From Gluconobacter kondonii (GTDB lineage Bacteria > Pseudomonadota > Alphaproteobacteria > Acetobacterales > Acetobacteraceae): a stretch of 64,000 bases of DNA. The notes under the pieces were generated by a model, which was given only the letters and a program-made list of their open reading frames with translations, was not told where the DNA came from and made no database searches. The position numbers and the translations under genes are program-made. Below, one piece after another: positions 26,366 through 35,022 of the stretch. The DNA lies in assembly GCF_002723995.1 (NCBI RefSeq), contig NZ_BEWP01000004.1:124001-188000 (forward strand), given 5' to 3'. How positions within the stretch are numbered: the first letter of the stretch is position 1; every line of letters begins with the position of its first letter.

Positions 26366-27162
26366 GCGGTCTCTCCATAAGGGGGCTTGGTGTAGCCTTT
26401 GGGGGACAGGGTGAAAATTTCGCAACCATCAGCCGTCACGCCGACCTGATGCTCGAACTGGGCAGACAGGGTGCGGTCACGGGTTACGGCTGTCCAGCCG
26501 TCATCAAGAATTTTTACGTCCGGACGGCCGATATTCAGCATGGGTTCGATCGTGAAAACCATGCCCTCCACAAGCTTCACACCCTCACCCGGACGGCCGT
26601 AATGCAGGACATTCGGCTCGGCATGGAAATCCCGTCCGATGCCATGACCGCAGAAATCCCGCACGATGGAGAAACGGTTGGCTTCCGCATATTCCTGAAT
26701 GGCATGACCGATATCGCCAAGCGTCTTGCCGGGACGCACCTGAGCAATCCCGCGCATCAGGGCCTCATACGTCACATCGACCAGATTTTCGGCCTTCTTC
26801 GGCGCCTTGCCCACGACATACATGCGTGAACTGTCGCCGTACCAGCCATCCAGAATGGAGGTGACGTCAATATTCACGATGTCGCCGTTGGACAACTTCT
26901 TCGGGCCCGGAATGCCGTGACACACGACATGGTTGATCGAAATACAGCAGGATTTCGGATAACCGCGATAGTTCAGCGGAGCGGGGGTCGCGCCATGGGC
27001 AAGCGTGAAATCATGAATCAGCTGGTTCAGCTCTTCCGTGGTCACGCCGGGCTGCACATGGGGCGTGATCATGTCCAGCGCCTCTGCCGTCAGACGGCCA
27101 ACACGATGCAGATGTTTGAAATCGTCCTGATCGTAGAGAACGATACCCCGTGCATGATCCAT
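26362..27162 (-). CDS. map: Methionine aminopeptidase, type I
   Basis: 266 residues. Removes the initiator Met. All five metal ligands are present: D99 (NIDVT), D110 (WYGDSS), H173 (GHGIG), E206 (TIEPML) and E237 (QFEHQV); the substrate-contact H82 is in VCHGIPG. The N-terminal zinc-finger extension of eukaryotic forms is absent. The ATG at 27162 was chosen over a TTG at 27183. It precedes ggt with a 4-base overlap. No terminator separates them, so they form one transcript. Confidence 0.97.
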   Translation of the reverse strand: MDHARGIVLYDQDDFKHLHRVGRLTAEALDMITPHVQPGVTTEELNQLIHDFTLAHGATPAPLNYRGYPKSCCISINHVVCHGIPGPKKLSNGDIVNIDVTSILDGWYGDSSRMYVVGKAPKKAENLVDVTYEALMRGIAQVRPGKTLGDIGHAIQEYAEANRFSIVRDFCGHGIGRDFHAEPNVLHYGRPGEGVKLVEGMVFTIEPMLNIGRPDVKILDDGWTAVTRDRTLSAQFEHQVGVTADGCEIFTLSPKGYTKPPYGETA

Positions 27163-27188
27163 ACCTGCTGCCCGATCCTTCAATCTTC

Positions 27189-27221
27189 AAAAAGCCCGGA
27201 CAAAATGCGTCTGTCCGGGCT
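27189..27221 (-). terminator. Terminator of the D-Ala-D-Ala carboxypeptidase gene
   Basis: A perfect 10-bp stem (27193-27202 with 27212-27221), 9-base loop and T run on the minus strand. It lies between the carboxypeptidase stop and the map start and so isolates map-ggt, whose promoter must lie between the hairpin and map or within the hairpin region. Confidence 0.85.
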
Positions 27222-27253
27222 GGATCGCAAGGCGGCAGGTCAGATTTTCAGGA

Positions 27254-28300
27254 TCAGCTGTGCCGGGAGTGCTTTTTGTGAGCAACGACATGGCGCACGC
27301 TGACCATGCGTACAGCAGCCCCATGGTGCGAAATCCGGCCATAACGACGCGGCGTCGTCGGCGCATCTGCGACCTCCATAGGGCGCGAAGACGCCAGCAG
27401 GAAACCATGGTGGAAACGGCCACGACGACGGGCAGATGCCATCAGGATACCGGAGGGTGCAGCCGGATGAAGCAGCGGCTGAGGCGCGACACCTTCATCA
27501 GCAAACCCCTTGTCGAGCAGTGCCACCATTTCCATGGAACGACGCGCATTACTGGAAGACCCCATGACCACACCGATCAGGCGAACATTGCCGCGCTGGG
27601 CAGAGGTAATGAGATTGTGGCCAGCCAGATCGGTGTAGCCCGTCTTGAGACCGTCAGCACCCGCATAGATTTTCAGCATCGGATCATGATTCGGAACCAT
27701 GCGGCGATGGAAATAAAAGGAGGGAACGTTGAAATAGTGATAGTACTGGGGAAAATCCGCAATCAGATGCTGCGACAGCAGGGCCAGATCATGAGCTGTC
27801 GTAACCTGGTCCGGGTCAGGCAGACCGGAAGCATTGCGGAAGGTCGTATTGACCATCCCCAGCGCCCGCGCCTGCTGCGTCATGAGCTGGGCGAAACGCA
27901 CTTCGTCTCCACCGCCAAGGAACTCACCGAGAGCACAGGCAGCATCATTGGCGGATTTCGTGACCAGCCCCAGAATGCCCTGCTCCACCGTCAGCTTCGT
28001 TCCCGGCACAAGACCCAGCTTTGATGGAGCCTGAATGGAGGCGTGGATGGACACCGGAACCTGCTCGTCCAGCGTAATCTGATGCGCCTCAAGGGCACGG
28101 AATGTCAGATAGAGCGTCATGAGCTTTGTCAGGGACGCGGGGTACCGTTGCAGTTCGGCATCCGTCGCAGACAGAACGGCACCTGTCTTGGCATCCATCA
28201 CATAGCTTGAGACGTGTCCGGCATATTGCGCCTTCGCCGATCCCAGCCCCATGGTTGTCATGGCGCATAACAGAAAAGCTTTCTGGAACGGGAAACGCAT
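27254..28300 (-). CDS. D-alanyl-D-alanine carboxypeptidase (S11 family, PBP5/6-like)
   Basis: 348 residues. Trims the terminal D-Ala from peptidoglycan pentapeptides in the periplasm. After a signal peptide (residues 1-24) the three penicillin-binding motifs are in place: S56-L-T-K59, S116-A-N118 and K219-T-G221. The usual C-terminal PBP5 domain and membrane-anchoring amphipathic helix are not evident. Instead, the last 55 residues are rich in Arg and His (RRRGRFHHG, RRYGRISHHG, HKKHSRHS). That basic tail may bind the membrane or teichoic-like polymers, which is inference. Monocistronic with its own terminator. Confidence 0.93.
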   Translation of the reverse strand: MRFPFQKAFLLCAMTTMGLGSAKAQYAGHVSSYVMDAKTGAVLSATDAELQRYPASLTKLMTLYLTFRALEAHQITLDEQVPVSIHASIQAPSKLGLVPGTKLTVEQGILGLVTKSANDAACALGEFLGGGDEVRFAQLMTQQARALGMVNTTFRNASGLPDPDQVTTAHDLALLSQHLIADFPQYYHYFNVPSFYFHRRMVPNHDPMLKIYAGADGLKTGYTDLAGHNLITSAQRGNVRLIGVVMGSSSNARRSMEMVALLDKGFADEGVAPQPLLHPAAPSGILMASARRRGRFHHGFLLASSRPMEVADAPTTPRRYGRISHHGAAVRMVSVRHVVAHKKHSRHS

Positions 28301-28614
28301 CTACTGACAGCCTCTGAACGGAACGTCGTCTCGGGAAGGATTTCTGGCTCTGGAGCCACCTGCATGACAGGCAGTCTAGGCGCATTGAAAACTTCCCGTC
28401 CACCAGCTTTGAAGGACTTTCCTTAATTTTTCGTAAGCAGGGCGGAAAGGAGGCAGCATCGTGGCACCCGACGCATAAAAACCTTATTTCAGGGGCTTGC
28501 AGCCCTTCTCAAGACCGAAATTCGCACCATATCATACCCGTCATGTCTTCTTACGATCTTCCCCCCTGTCCAAACGGCCTTTCCGGTGTCGCGTCTTTAC
28601 GGAGTCCAGCCCGT
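28301..28614. other. Divergent intergenic region, carboxypeptidase / clpS
   Basis: About 310 bases without a gene. It should hold promoters for both flanking genes. I saw an AT-rich patch (28428-28438) and a short inverted repeat near 28347, but no hexamer pair I would call. An in-frame ATG at 28543 could extend clpS by 24 residues. Confidence 0.4.
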
Positions 28615-28974
28615 ATGGGGCCGGAGTCTCCCGACTCCATTCCCCCTCATGGGCCGGACAGGAGAGACGGGGATCAGGACCTTGACGTCAGCGTGGTGGT
28701 GCGCCCCAGAACCCGGACGCGCAAACCTTCCATGTACAAGGTTCTGATGCTCAACGACGACTACACGCCCATGGAGTTCGTGGTGCATGTGTTGGAGCGC
28801 TTCTTTGCCAAGACCCGGGACGAGGCAACGTCCGTCATGCTTCAGGTTCACCAGCGCGGCGTCGGAGTCTGCGGGGTGTTCACCTATGAAGTGGCTGAAA
28901 GCAAGGTAACACAAGTGATGGATCTGGCCCGCCAGAACCAGCACCCCCTTCAGTGCACGATCGAGAAAGACTGA
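28615..28974 (+). CDS. clpS: ClpS adaptor
   Basis: 119 residues. Binds N-degron substrates (bulky hydrophobic N-termini) and hands them to ClpAP. The binding-pocket signature [19 protein letters not shown] (N47, D48, D49) and H79 in [15 protein letters not shown] are conserved. The first 38 residues are a proline- and charge-rich tail typical of the mobile ClpS N-terminus. The ATG at 28615 has GGAG upstream; a longer start at 28543 has no ribosome binding site. Directly upstream of clpA. Confidence 0.95.
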   Translation: MGPESPDSIPPHGPDRRDGDQDLDVSVVVRPRTRTRKPSMYKVLMLNDDYTPMEFVVHVLERFFAKTRDEATSVMLQVHQRGVGVCGVFTYEVAESKVTQVMDLARQNQHPLQCTIEKD

Positions 28975-29103
28975 TCCGTCTGACAGGCAGAAAGGCCCGG
29001 ATGCAGGATAATTTCTTGTTTCCATCTGCGTTTCTGACTGGCGTTACACGTTACTCCGCGACAAGATACCTTTCCCACGAGAGGTCGAGAGGAGCGCCAT
29101 CAC

Positions 29104-31419
29104 ATGCTGTCCCGTACGCTCGAACAGACACTCCACCGCGCCCTGACATTCGCAGGTGACCGGCGTCACGAATATGCAACCCTCGAACATCTTCTGCTCG
29201 CGCTGACAGAAGACGACGATGCTCTGACGGTCTTCCGGGCCTGCGGCATCGATCTCGACAAGCTGCGCTCCGATCTGACGGATTTCCTGGACAAGGATCT
29301 GGCCGGACTAGCGGCGGAACGTCCGACGGAACCCAAACCGACCGCTGCTTTCCAGCGCGTGATCCAGCGCGCGGCCATCCATGTGCAGAGCACGGGGCGC
29401 GACGAGGTTACGGGCGCAAACGTGCTTGTGGCTCTGTTTGCCGAACGTGAAAGTCACGCCGTCTATTTTCTGCAATTGCAGGACATGACGCGACTTGATG
29501 CGGTCAACTTCATCTCGCACGGCATTGCCAAAGCACCTGATCGTGGCGCAGGGCGTCGTCCGGCGGCGGCTTCCAAAGACACATCTGAACGCGAAGAGCG
29601 TAAGGAAACGACCAAGGAAGGCGCTCTGGCGACCTATTGCGTCGATCTGAACGAACGTGCGCGTGAAGGGCGGATCGATCCGCTGATCGGTCGCGATCAG
29701 GAGATCGAGCGCACCATCCAGATCCTGTGCCGTCGCACGAAGAACAACCCGCTTTATGTAGGCGATCCCGGCGTCGGCAAGACGGCGATTGCCGAAGGTC
29801 TGGCAAAGCGGATCGTGGAAGGCGAAGTGCCGGACGTTCTGCTGAACAGCACGATCTACTCGCTGGATATGGGCTCGCTTGTGGCCGGCACGCGCTATCG
29901 CGGCGATTTCGAAGAGCGGCTGAAAGCCGTGGTGACGGAAATGGACCAGACACCTGGCGCCATCCTGTTCATCGACGAAATCCACACCGTGATTGGCGCA
30001 GGTGCGACTTCGGGTGGGGCAATGGATGCGTCCAACCTGCTCAAGCCTGCCTTGGCTGCGGGGACGCTGCGCTGCATCGGCTCGACAACCTATAAAGAGT
30101 TCCGTCAGCATTTCGAGAAGGACCGGGCGCTTGTCCGCCGCTTCCAGAAAATCGATGTGCCGGAGCCCTCGGTTGAAGACGCAATCAAAATTCTCCGCGG
30201 CTTGAAAGGCACATACGAAAAGCATCACAAGGTCCGCTACACGGAAGAAGCGCTCCGTGGTGCAGTCGAACTTGCGGCCAAGTACGTCCATGACCGCAAG
30301 CTGCCAGACAAGGCGATCGACGTGATCGACGAAGTTGGTGCTGCACGGATGCTTATCCCCGAGAACAAACGCCGCAAGACCGTGACGCTGAAGGACGTAG
30401 AAGAGGCCATCGCCAAGATCGCCCGCATCCCGCCCAAAAGCGTTTCGGCCGATGACCGCGAGACCCTTCGCCATCTGGAACGGGACCTGCGGAACATGGT
30501 CTTCGGACAGGACAAGGCGATCGACGCACTGGCCGCGGCGATCAAGCTGTCCCGTGCCGGACTGCGCGATGCGGAAAAGCCGATCGGCAATTATCTGTTC
30601 TCCGGCCCCACGGGCGTCGGCAAAACAGAAGTCGCCAAGCAGCTTTCCAACTCGCTCGGGATTGAGCTGATCCGCTTCGACATGTCCGAATACATGGAGC
30701 GTCATTCGATCTCGCGTCTGATCGGTGCGCCTCCGGGCTATGTCGGGTTCGATCAGGGCGGCCTGCTAACGGATGCGATCGACCAGCATCCGCATGCGGT
30801 CCTGCTGCTGGACGAAATCGAGAAGGCCCATCCGGACCTGTTCAATGTCCTGCTTCAGGTCATGGATCATGGTCGCCTGACGGATCACAACGGCAAGGTC
30901 GTTGATTTCCGCAACGTGATCCTAATCATGACCACCAATGCGGGCGCAGCGGACCTATCCAAGGAAGCAATCGGGTTTGGACGGACGGCGCGGAGCGGCG
31001 AGGACGAAGAGGCGGTTAAACGCCTGTTCACACCGGAATTCCGTAACCGTCTGGACGCGATCATTCCCTTCGCCAACCTGACGCCGGAGACCGTAGGCCG
31101 CGTGGTCGAGAAGTTCGTGCTTCAGCTCGAAGCCCAGCTTGCCGACCGCCATGTGACGATCGAGATTTCCTCGAGCGCCAAGGAATGGCTCGCCGAGCGC
31201 GGTTATGACCGCCTGTATGGCGCGCGCCCGCTGGGACGCGTCATTCAGGAATACATCAAGAAGCCTCTGGCCGAAGAACTGCTTTTCGGACGGCTGGCTC
31301 AGGGCGGTGCCGTTCGGATCGGCATGAAGAACGGCGCACTCGACTTCGATATTCTCGAAGGCAAGGATGACACCAAGGGCGAGGATGGCGCTTCGAAGAA
31401 AGACGAAGCGGCAAGCTGA
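29104..31419 (+). CDS. clpA: ATP-dependent Clp protease ATP-binding subunit ClpA
   Basis: 771 residues. AAA+ unfoldase that feeds substrates to ClpP. An N-domain of about 150 residues (the ClpS docking site) is followed by two ATPase modules, with Walker A at [13 protein letters not shown] near residue 220 and [13 protein letters not shown] near residue 502. The ClpP-binding loop reads IGFG near residue 622. The C-terminal tail is Lys/Asp-rich. A GAGAGGAG ribosome binding site precedes the ATG. Transcribed with or just after clpS; ends at a strong terminator. Confidence 0.97.
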   Translation: MLSRTLEQTLHRALTFAGDRRHEYATLEHLLLALTEDDDALTVFRACGIDLDKLRSDLTDFLDKDLAGLAAERPTEPKPTAAFQRVIQRAAIHVQSTGRDEVTGANVLVALFAERESHAVYFLQLQDMTRLDAVNFISHGIAKAPDRGAGRRPAAASKDTSEREERKETTKEGALATYCVDLNERAREGRIDPLIGRDQEIERTIQILCRRTKNNPLYVGDPGVGKTAIAEGLAKRIVEGEVPDVLLNSTIYSLDMGSLVAGTRYRGDFEERLKAVVTEMDQTPGAILFIDEIHTVIGAGATSGGAMDASNLLKPALAAGTLRCIGSTTYKEFRQHFEKDRALVRRFQKIDVPEPSVEDAIKILRGLKGTYEKHHKVRYTEEALRGAVELAAKYVHDRKLPDKAIDVIDEVGAARMLIPENKRRKTVTLKDVEEAIAKIARIPPKSVSADDRETLRHLERDLRNMVFGQDKAIDALAAAIKLSRAGLRDAEKPIGNYLFSGPTGVGKTEVAKQLSNSLGIELIRFDMSEYMERHSISRLIGAPPGYVGFDQGGLLTDAIDQHPHAVLLLDEIEKAHPDLFNVLLQVMDHGRLTDHNGKVVDFRNVILIMTTNAGAADLSKEAIGFGRTARSGEDEEAVKRLFTPEFRNRLDAIIPFANLTPETVGRVVEKFVLQLEAQLADRHVTIEISSSAKEWLAERGYDRLYGARPLGRVIQEYIKKPLAEELLFGRLAQGGAVRIGMKNGALDFDILEGKDDTKGEDGASKKDEAAS

Positions 31420-31434
31420 AGCCTTGCACCCCAG

Positions 31435-31471
31435 AAAAGGCCCGTGAGACAGTGTCTCACGGGCCTTTTTT
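31435..31471. terminator. Bidirectional terminator between clpA and the DUF3465-like gene
   Basis: A perfect 16-bp stem (31435-31450 with 31454-31469) has a 3-base loop and flanking A and T runs. It ends clpA rightward and the small exported-protein gene leftward. Confidence 0.9.
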
Positions 31472-31472
31472 G

Positions 31473-31967
31473 TTACTGGTAGCGGGTACCGTTCACCACG
31501 ACATAGCCGGACCAGGGCCATTTGCGACCTGTGCCATGATGGGTCCAGTCCACGCCCTGGCGGCGCAGGCTGTCGTAATAGTAACGCCCCTGCACCTCAA
31601 CCTGATCGCCCTTGCTGACCCAGGGCCATTGTGGCGCGTTCATCTGGTCCAGATCGGAGACGATCCGGATGGAGACCCCCTGCCCGACCGACAGATAGAA
31701 ATAGCCGTGCCAGCCGCTGCGGGTGCGTTTTGCTCTGGGGGAGACCGCCAGAACCTGCCCGCACAGATGCTCGGGCAGGTCGATGCCAGTCGGGCCGCTC
31801 TGTTCCAGTCCCTGCTGATCGGCGAGGAAACGCGCATTGTCACACTGTGCTGGCATGCCATGCGTGCTGTGGGGTGCAGTATTCTGACCGAAAAAGCCCT
31901 GAGCAGATGCGGCTAATGGCGCGCATAGCAGTGCCACAGCAAACGTGGAGAGCAGACGGGATGTCAT
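31473..31967 (-). CDS. Exported DUF3465-like protein
   Basis: 164 residues. A signal peptide (residues 1-22, ending AASAQ) indicates export. The second half matches the DUF3465 pattern: GQVLAVSP...GYFYLSV, ISIRIVSDLDQ-like segment, GDQVEVQGRYYYD, and the closing VDWTHHGTGR...GYVVVNGTRYQ. The family has an OB-like architecture and no known function. GGAG lies 13 bases upstream of the ATG. Its stop sits beside the clpA terminator. Confidence 0.75.
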   Translation of the reverse strand: MTSRLLSTFAVALLCAPLAASAQGFFGQNTAPHSTHGMPAQCDNARFLADQQGLEQSGPTGIDLPEHLCGQVLAVSPRAKRTRSGWHGYFYLSVGQGVSIRIVSDLDQMNAPQWPWVSKGDQVEVQGRYYYDSLRRQGVDWTHHGTGRKWPWSGYVVVNGTRYQ

Positions 31968-32034
31968 GAAGGGGATTTCTCCTGTCGGGGCGGCCCTGTC
32001 TGTTGCTCTGCCGCCGGAAGGTCCGGACCGGACA

Positions 32035-32070
32035 CAAAAAAGCCCGTCCCGATGAGGGAACGGGCCTTTC
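32035..32070 (-). terminator. Terminator of the bactofilin gene
   Basis: On the minus strand GCCCGTtCC pairs with GGgACGGGC (one mismatch), followed by six T. It lies 20 bases past the bactofilin stop. Confidence 0.8.
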
Positions 32071-32090
32071 TGCTGGTCCGCGATAACGGA

Positions 32091-32792
32091 TCAGGGGGCT
32101 TCGCTGGCACCTTCACCGGCGGCAGGCTCAGCCTTGGCGGCCTCGCTCACAGCCGGACGTGCCGATGCGCCATCCGTGATCATTTCGAGCTGGCCCGTGA
32201 TCTGACCTCCATCTTCAACCTGAAGGCGGCGGCACTTCACCTTGCCAATAAGGCGACCGGTCGCGCGGATCGTGAGGCTTCCATTGACGGTCAGGGTGCC
32301 GTCGATCGTGCCAGCCAGTTCCGCGTCTTCAACCTCAACGCCGCCCCGGAACACGCCGCCATGCGTGACCTGAAGCTCGGCAGCATGGATCATGCTGGAC
32401 TCGACCGTGCCTTCAACAACGAGGCGTTCGGCGTCCTGCACGGAGCCCTGAACGCTGATGCCACGGCCGACAACAAGCGTACGACGCTCTGGGCCGGTCT
32501 GGCGCGGTGCGCCCGGAACGGCGGCCACACCGGGGCGCGGTGCCCCTGCCGGCGTTACGCCCGTCGGAGAATTGGAAGACGGCGGTGCCGGGAAAGGGGT
32601 ACGACCCATGGGCGCGGGGTCCTTCTGCTGGTTGGGCTGCTGGGCAGGTTTGGCACTGGAGGGCGATCCGGATCCTGACGCGGGAGCCGTCTGGCTGGGA
32701 GCGTCCGGCCGGTTGGGGAAAATGGGCTGACCTGCAAGTTTGCCGTTCTCGACAGGCTTGGAGTCATCTTCCGGTTTGCGTCTTCTGAACAA
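32091..32792 (-). CDS. Bactofilin (polymer-forming cytoskeletal protein)
   Basis: 233 residues. The N-terminal 115 residues are Pro/Ser/Thr/Ala-rich and probably disordered. Residues about 120-220 form the bactofilin beta-helix with its repeating short turns (LVVGRGISVQGSVQDAERLV, VTHGGVFRGGVEVEDAELAG, LTIRATGRLIGKVKCRRLQV). Bactofilins form filaments without nucleotide and organise cell-wall enzymes or stalk growth. The start appears to be TTG at 32792, giving the MFRRRK opening common in bactofilins. A peptidase partner of the M23 type, often adjacent, is absent here. Confidence 0.92.
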   Translation of the reverse strand: MFRRRKPEDDSKPVENGKLAGQPIFPNRPDAPSQTAPASGSGSPSSAKPAQQPNQQKDPAPMGRTPFPAPPSSNSPTGVTPAGAPRPGVAAVPGAPRQTGPERRTLVVGRGISVQGSVQDAERLVVEGTVESSMIHAAELQVTHGGVFRGGVEVEDAELAGTIDGTLTVNGSLTIRATGRLIGKVKCRRLQVEDGGQITGQLEMITDGASARPAVSEAAKAEPAAGEGASEAP

Positions 32793-33110
32793 GGAAACCC
32801 CGCTGCGGATCTGGAAAAGAACACTCTAATTCTGTCTCGGACGTCTCCCGGAAAATCCATTGCGAGAACTGGACGCTCGCAGACAGAGCATTCGGGAGCC
32901 GGTCTTTCGACAAGGCTACACGCTCACGACCCGGCGGGACAAGACGCGCATTTCCATAAATGTGACAAAATCTCACGGATGAAAACGGCGTCGGGGTCAC
33001 CGGGAGTTGGCGTGAACCAAGAGGGCACCTATGATCGTGTTGATTTAATGGCGCAGCCTGCCCGTTAAATGTTTTTTTCTGAAGTTTTCAGCGACCTGAC
33101 CGGAGTTCCA
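32793..33110. other. Divergent intergenic region, bactofilin / adenosine kinase
   Basis: About 320 bases without a gene. It contains one good rightward promoter candidate (33007-33035) and should hold the bactofilin promoter, which I could not pin down. Confidence 0.4.
33007..33035 (+). promoter_or_regulatory. Sigma-70-type promoter candidate for the PfkB kinase gene
   Basis: TTGGCG (33007-33012), a 17-base spacer, then TATGAT (33030-33035). It lies about 75 bases before the start codon and has the same -35 hexamer and spacer as the dksA candidate. Confidence 0.5.
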
Positions 33111-34091
33111 ATGTCTGCACCCCAGCATGACCTTCTGTGTATCGGCAATGCCATCGTCGACGTTCTCGCCCCTGTGGGCCAGGACCTGATCGACGGGCTT
33201 GGCGCTGCTGCCGGGAGCATGACCCTGATCGACGCTGCCACGGCGCATGCCATCGAAAGCCGCGTAGATATCGAAAACGTGACAGGTGGCGGCTCTGGCG
33301 CCAACACGGCCGTCGTGGCGGCCCGTATGGGGGCAAAAGTGGCCTATCTCGGCAAGGTCACGGCTGATGAAACTGGTGACCATTTCACGCGCGACATCCG
33401 CGAACAGGGCATCACCTTTCCGTCCGAGCCGCTTCCGGCCGCCGATGGCACGCCGACCGCACGCTGTATCGTTCTGGTGACGCCCGAAGGCCAACGCACG
33501 ATGTTCACCTATCTCGGCGCCTGCACGGAGTTCACCCCCGAGGACGTGCATGAATCCGTCGTGGCGGATGCGGCCATCACCTATCTGGAAGGCTATCTGT
33601 ACGACAAACCGCAGGCTCAGGAAGCATTCGAACACGCAGCCCGTCTGGCCCGCAAGGCTGGCCGTCAGGTCGCCCTGACGCTGTCCGACACGTTCTGCGT
33701 GGAACGCCATCGCGCGGCCTTCCACGAGCTTGTGGCGGGCCATGTGGACATCCTGTTCGCCAACGAGGCCGAACTTCTGGCTCTGTACGAAGTCACGGAT
33801 TTCGAAGAAGCCGTCACGCAGGTTGCCGCTGAAACCAAGCTGGCCGTCATCACGCGCAGCGAAAAGGGTGCGGTCGTGATTGGCGAAGGCGAGCGCCATG
33901 ACGTTCCGACAACCGAAGTGAAGGTCGTGGACACCACGGGCGCTGGCGATGCGTTCGCAGCAGGCTTCCTGGCCGGTCTGAGCAAGAAGCACGACCTCGT
34001 GACCTGCGCGAAGCTGGGCAATCAGGCTGCCGGTGAGATCATCACCCGTTACGGCGCCCGCCCGACCGAGACGTTCACGCTGACGGCCTGA
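33111..34091 (+). CDS. PfkB-family kinase, probably adenosine kinase
   Basis: 326 residues. Ribokinase-fold enzyme. The opening LLCIGNAIVDVLA, the glycine-rich GGGSGANTAVVAARMG near residue 60 and the C-terminal VDTTGAGDAFAAGFLAGL, which carries the catalytic Asp and anion hole, are intact. The overall sequence resembles the alphaproteobacterial adenosine kinase branch, which phosphorylates adenosine to AMP. Sugar kinases of the same family cannot be ruled out. The ATG at 33111 has GGAG upstream; an in-frame ATG at 33069 would add 14 residues. Confidence 0.85.
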   Translation: MSAPQHDLLCIGNAIVDVLAPVGQDLIDGLGAAAGSMTLIDAATAHAIESRVDIENVTGGGSGANTAVVAARMGAKVAYLGKVTADETGDHFTRDIREQGITFPSEPLPAADGTPTARCIVLVTPEGQRTMFTYLGACTEFTPEDVHESVVADAAITYLEGYLYDKPQAQEAFEHAARLARKAGRQVALTLSDTFCVERHRAAFHELVAGHVDILFANEAELLALYEVTDFEEAVTQVAAETKLAVITRSEKGAVVIGEGERHDVPTTEVKVVDTTGAGDAFAAGFLAGLSKKHDLVTCAKLGNQAAGEIITRYGARPTETFTLTA

Positions 34092-34111
34092 GACGTGTCA
34101 TTGGGCCGGTC

Positions 34112-34948
34112 TTAGAGATCGGCCCAGCCAATGCGGGTGATCCCATACCGGTCGAATGCCTCCCGCACAGCCGGGTCCAGAAGCGCGGCCAGTTCGCCCT
34201 CCTGCTCATAACCCGGCATGAAGCGCTTCATCATGGCGTCCTGAGCCGTGGCGGGGTGAAAATAGATTTCACTCGTGCCCACTGGCAGACGCGGAATGAG
34301 TCCGCGGATACGCTCCGGCGTCATATGGCCGGACCAGCGCAGCCCGAAACACCAGTCATTGGTTTTCAGCCCTGCCTTGCGGATCTGGTGACGCAGTACG
34401 CCGATCCAGTGACGCAGGGCGCGGTCTCCCAGCGTGTCGTTGGCTTCGACAGGCTCTGGCGGCTCAAATGGCGAGCGGACCGCCCGTACCCGATGCTCCA
34501 GACCTGACTCGATCAGAAAGCGCCCCACGGTCGGATGTAGATGCATGTGTTTGTGGGCATTGGCATGATCGAGCGTCAGTCCGCTTGCCGTGAAAGCCCG
34601 GAACTGAGATTCGATTTCCCGACGCAGAGCGCTTCGGGCCTGCGGGCTGAAAAAATACTCCACACCCAGACGAAGCTGGTTCCGCCCGAACCATCCCTGC
34701 TCGTCCGTAATGGCAGGCTGATCGAGCACGGACTTACCCTCGATCGCCACCACATGCAGCCCGACTTTCAGATCCGGCATCGTCTTCGCTCGCCGGATGG
34801 CATCCTCGGCGGCATCTCCGGCAACCATCAGACTGGCCGTGGACAGGATGCCGTTGCGATGAGCCTGTTCGATAGCCTCGTTGACTTCGAGGCTCATGCC
34901 AAAATCATCGGCAGAGACGATGGCGCGACGCAGGGAACTGGATGTCAT
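34112..34948 (-). CDS. hpnK: Hopanoid biosynthesis deacetylase HpnK (ChbG/YdjC family)
   Basis: 278 residues. A ChbG/YdjC-fold carbohydrate deacetylase with the metal-binding SADDFGMS (D14, D15), DHANAHKHMHLHP and GTSEIYFHPA segments. HpnK removes the acetyl group from N-acetylglucosaminyl-bacteriohopanetetrol, the product of HpnI, giving the amine that HpnJ then acts on. The start ATG at 34948 is only 12 bases past the T run of a strong terminator hairpin that lies between hpnJ and hpnK, so expression depends on read-through or on a promoter I cannot see. The ribosome binding site is weak. Confidence 0.9.
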   Translation of the reverse strand: MTSSSLRRAIVSADDFGMSLEVNEAIEQAHRNGILSTASLMVAGDAAEDAIRRAKTMPDLKVGLHVVAIEGKSVLDQPAITDEQGWFGRNQLRLGVEYFFSPQARSALRREIESQFRAFTASGLTLDHANAHKHMHLHPTVGRFLIESGLEHRVRAVRSPFEPPEPVEANDTLGDRALRHWIGVLRHQIRKAGLKTNDWCFGLRWSGHMTPERIRGLIPRLPVGTSEIYFHPATAQDAMMKRFMPGYEQEGELAALLDPAVREAFDRYGITRIGWADL

Positions 34949-34960
34949 GGCAGATCTCAC

Positions 34961-34995
34961 AAAAAAAGGGGTCATGACATGCGCCATGACCCCTG
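34961..34995 (-). terminator. Intrinsic terminator inside the hpnJ-hpnK gap
   Basis: On the minus strand a perfect 10-bp stem (34967-34976 with 34985-34994) has an 8-base loop and is followed by seven T. It lies 28 bases after the hpnJ stop and ends 12 bases before hpnK, in what should be one operon. Confidence 0.85.
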
Positions 34996-35022
34996 AAAAA
35001 TAATACGTCAGGCGCGCGCCGC

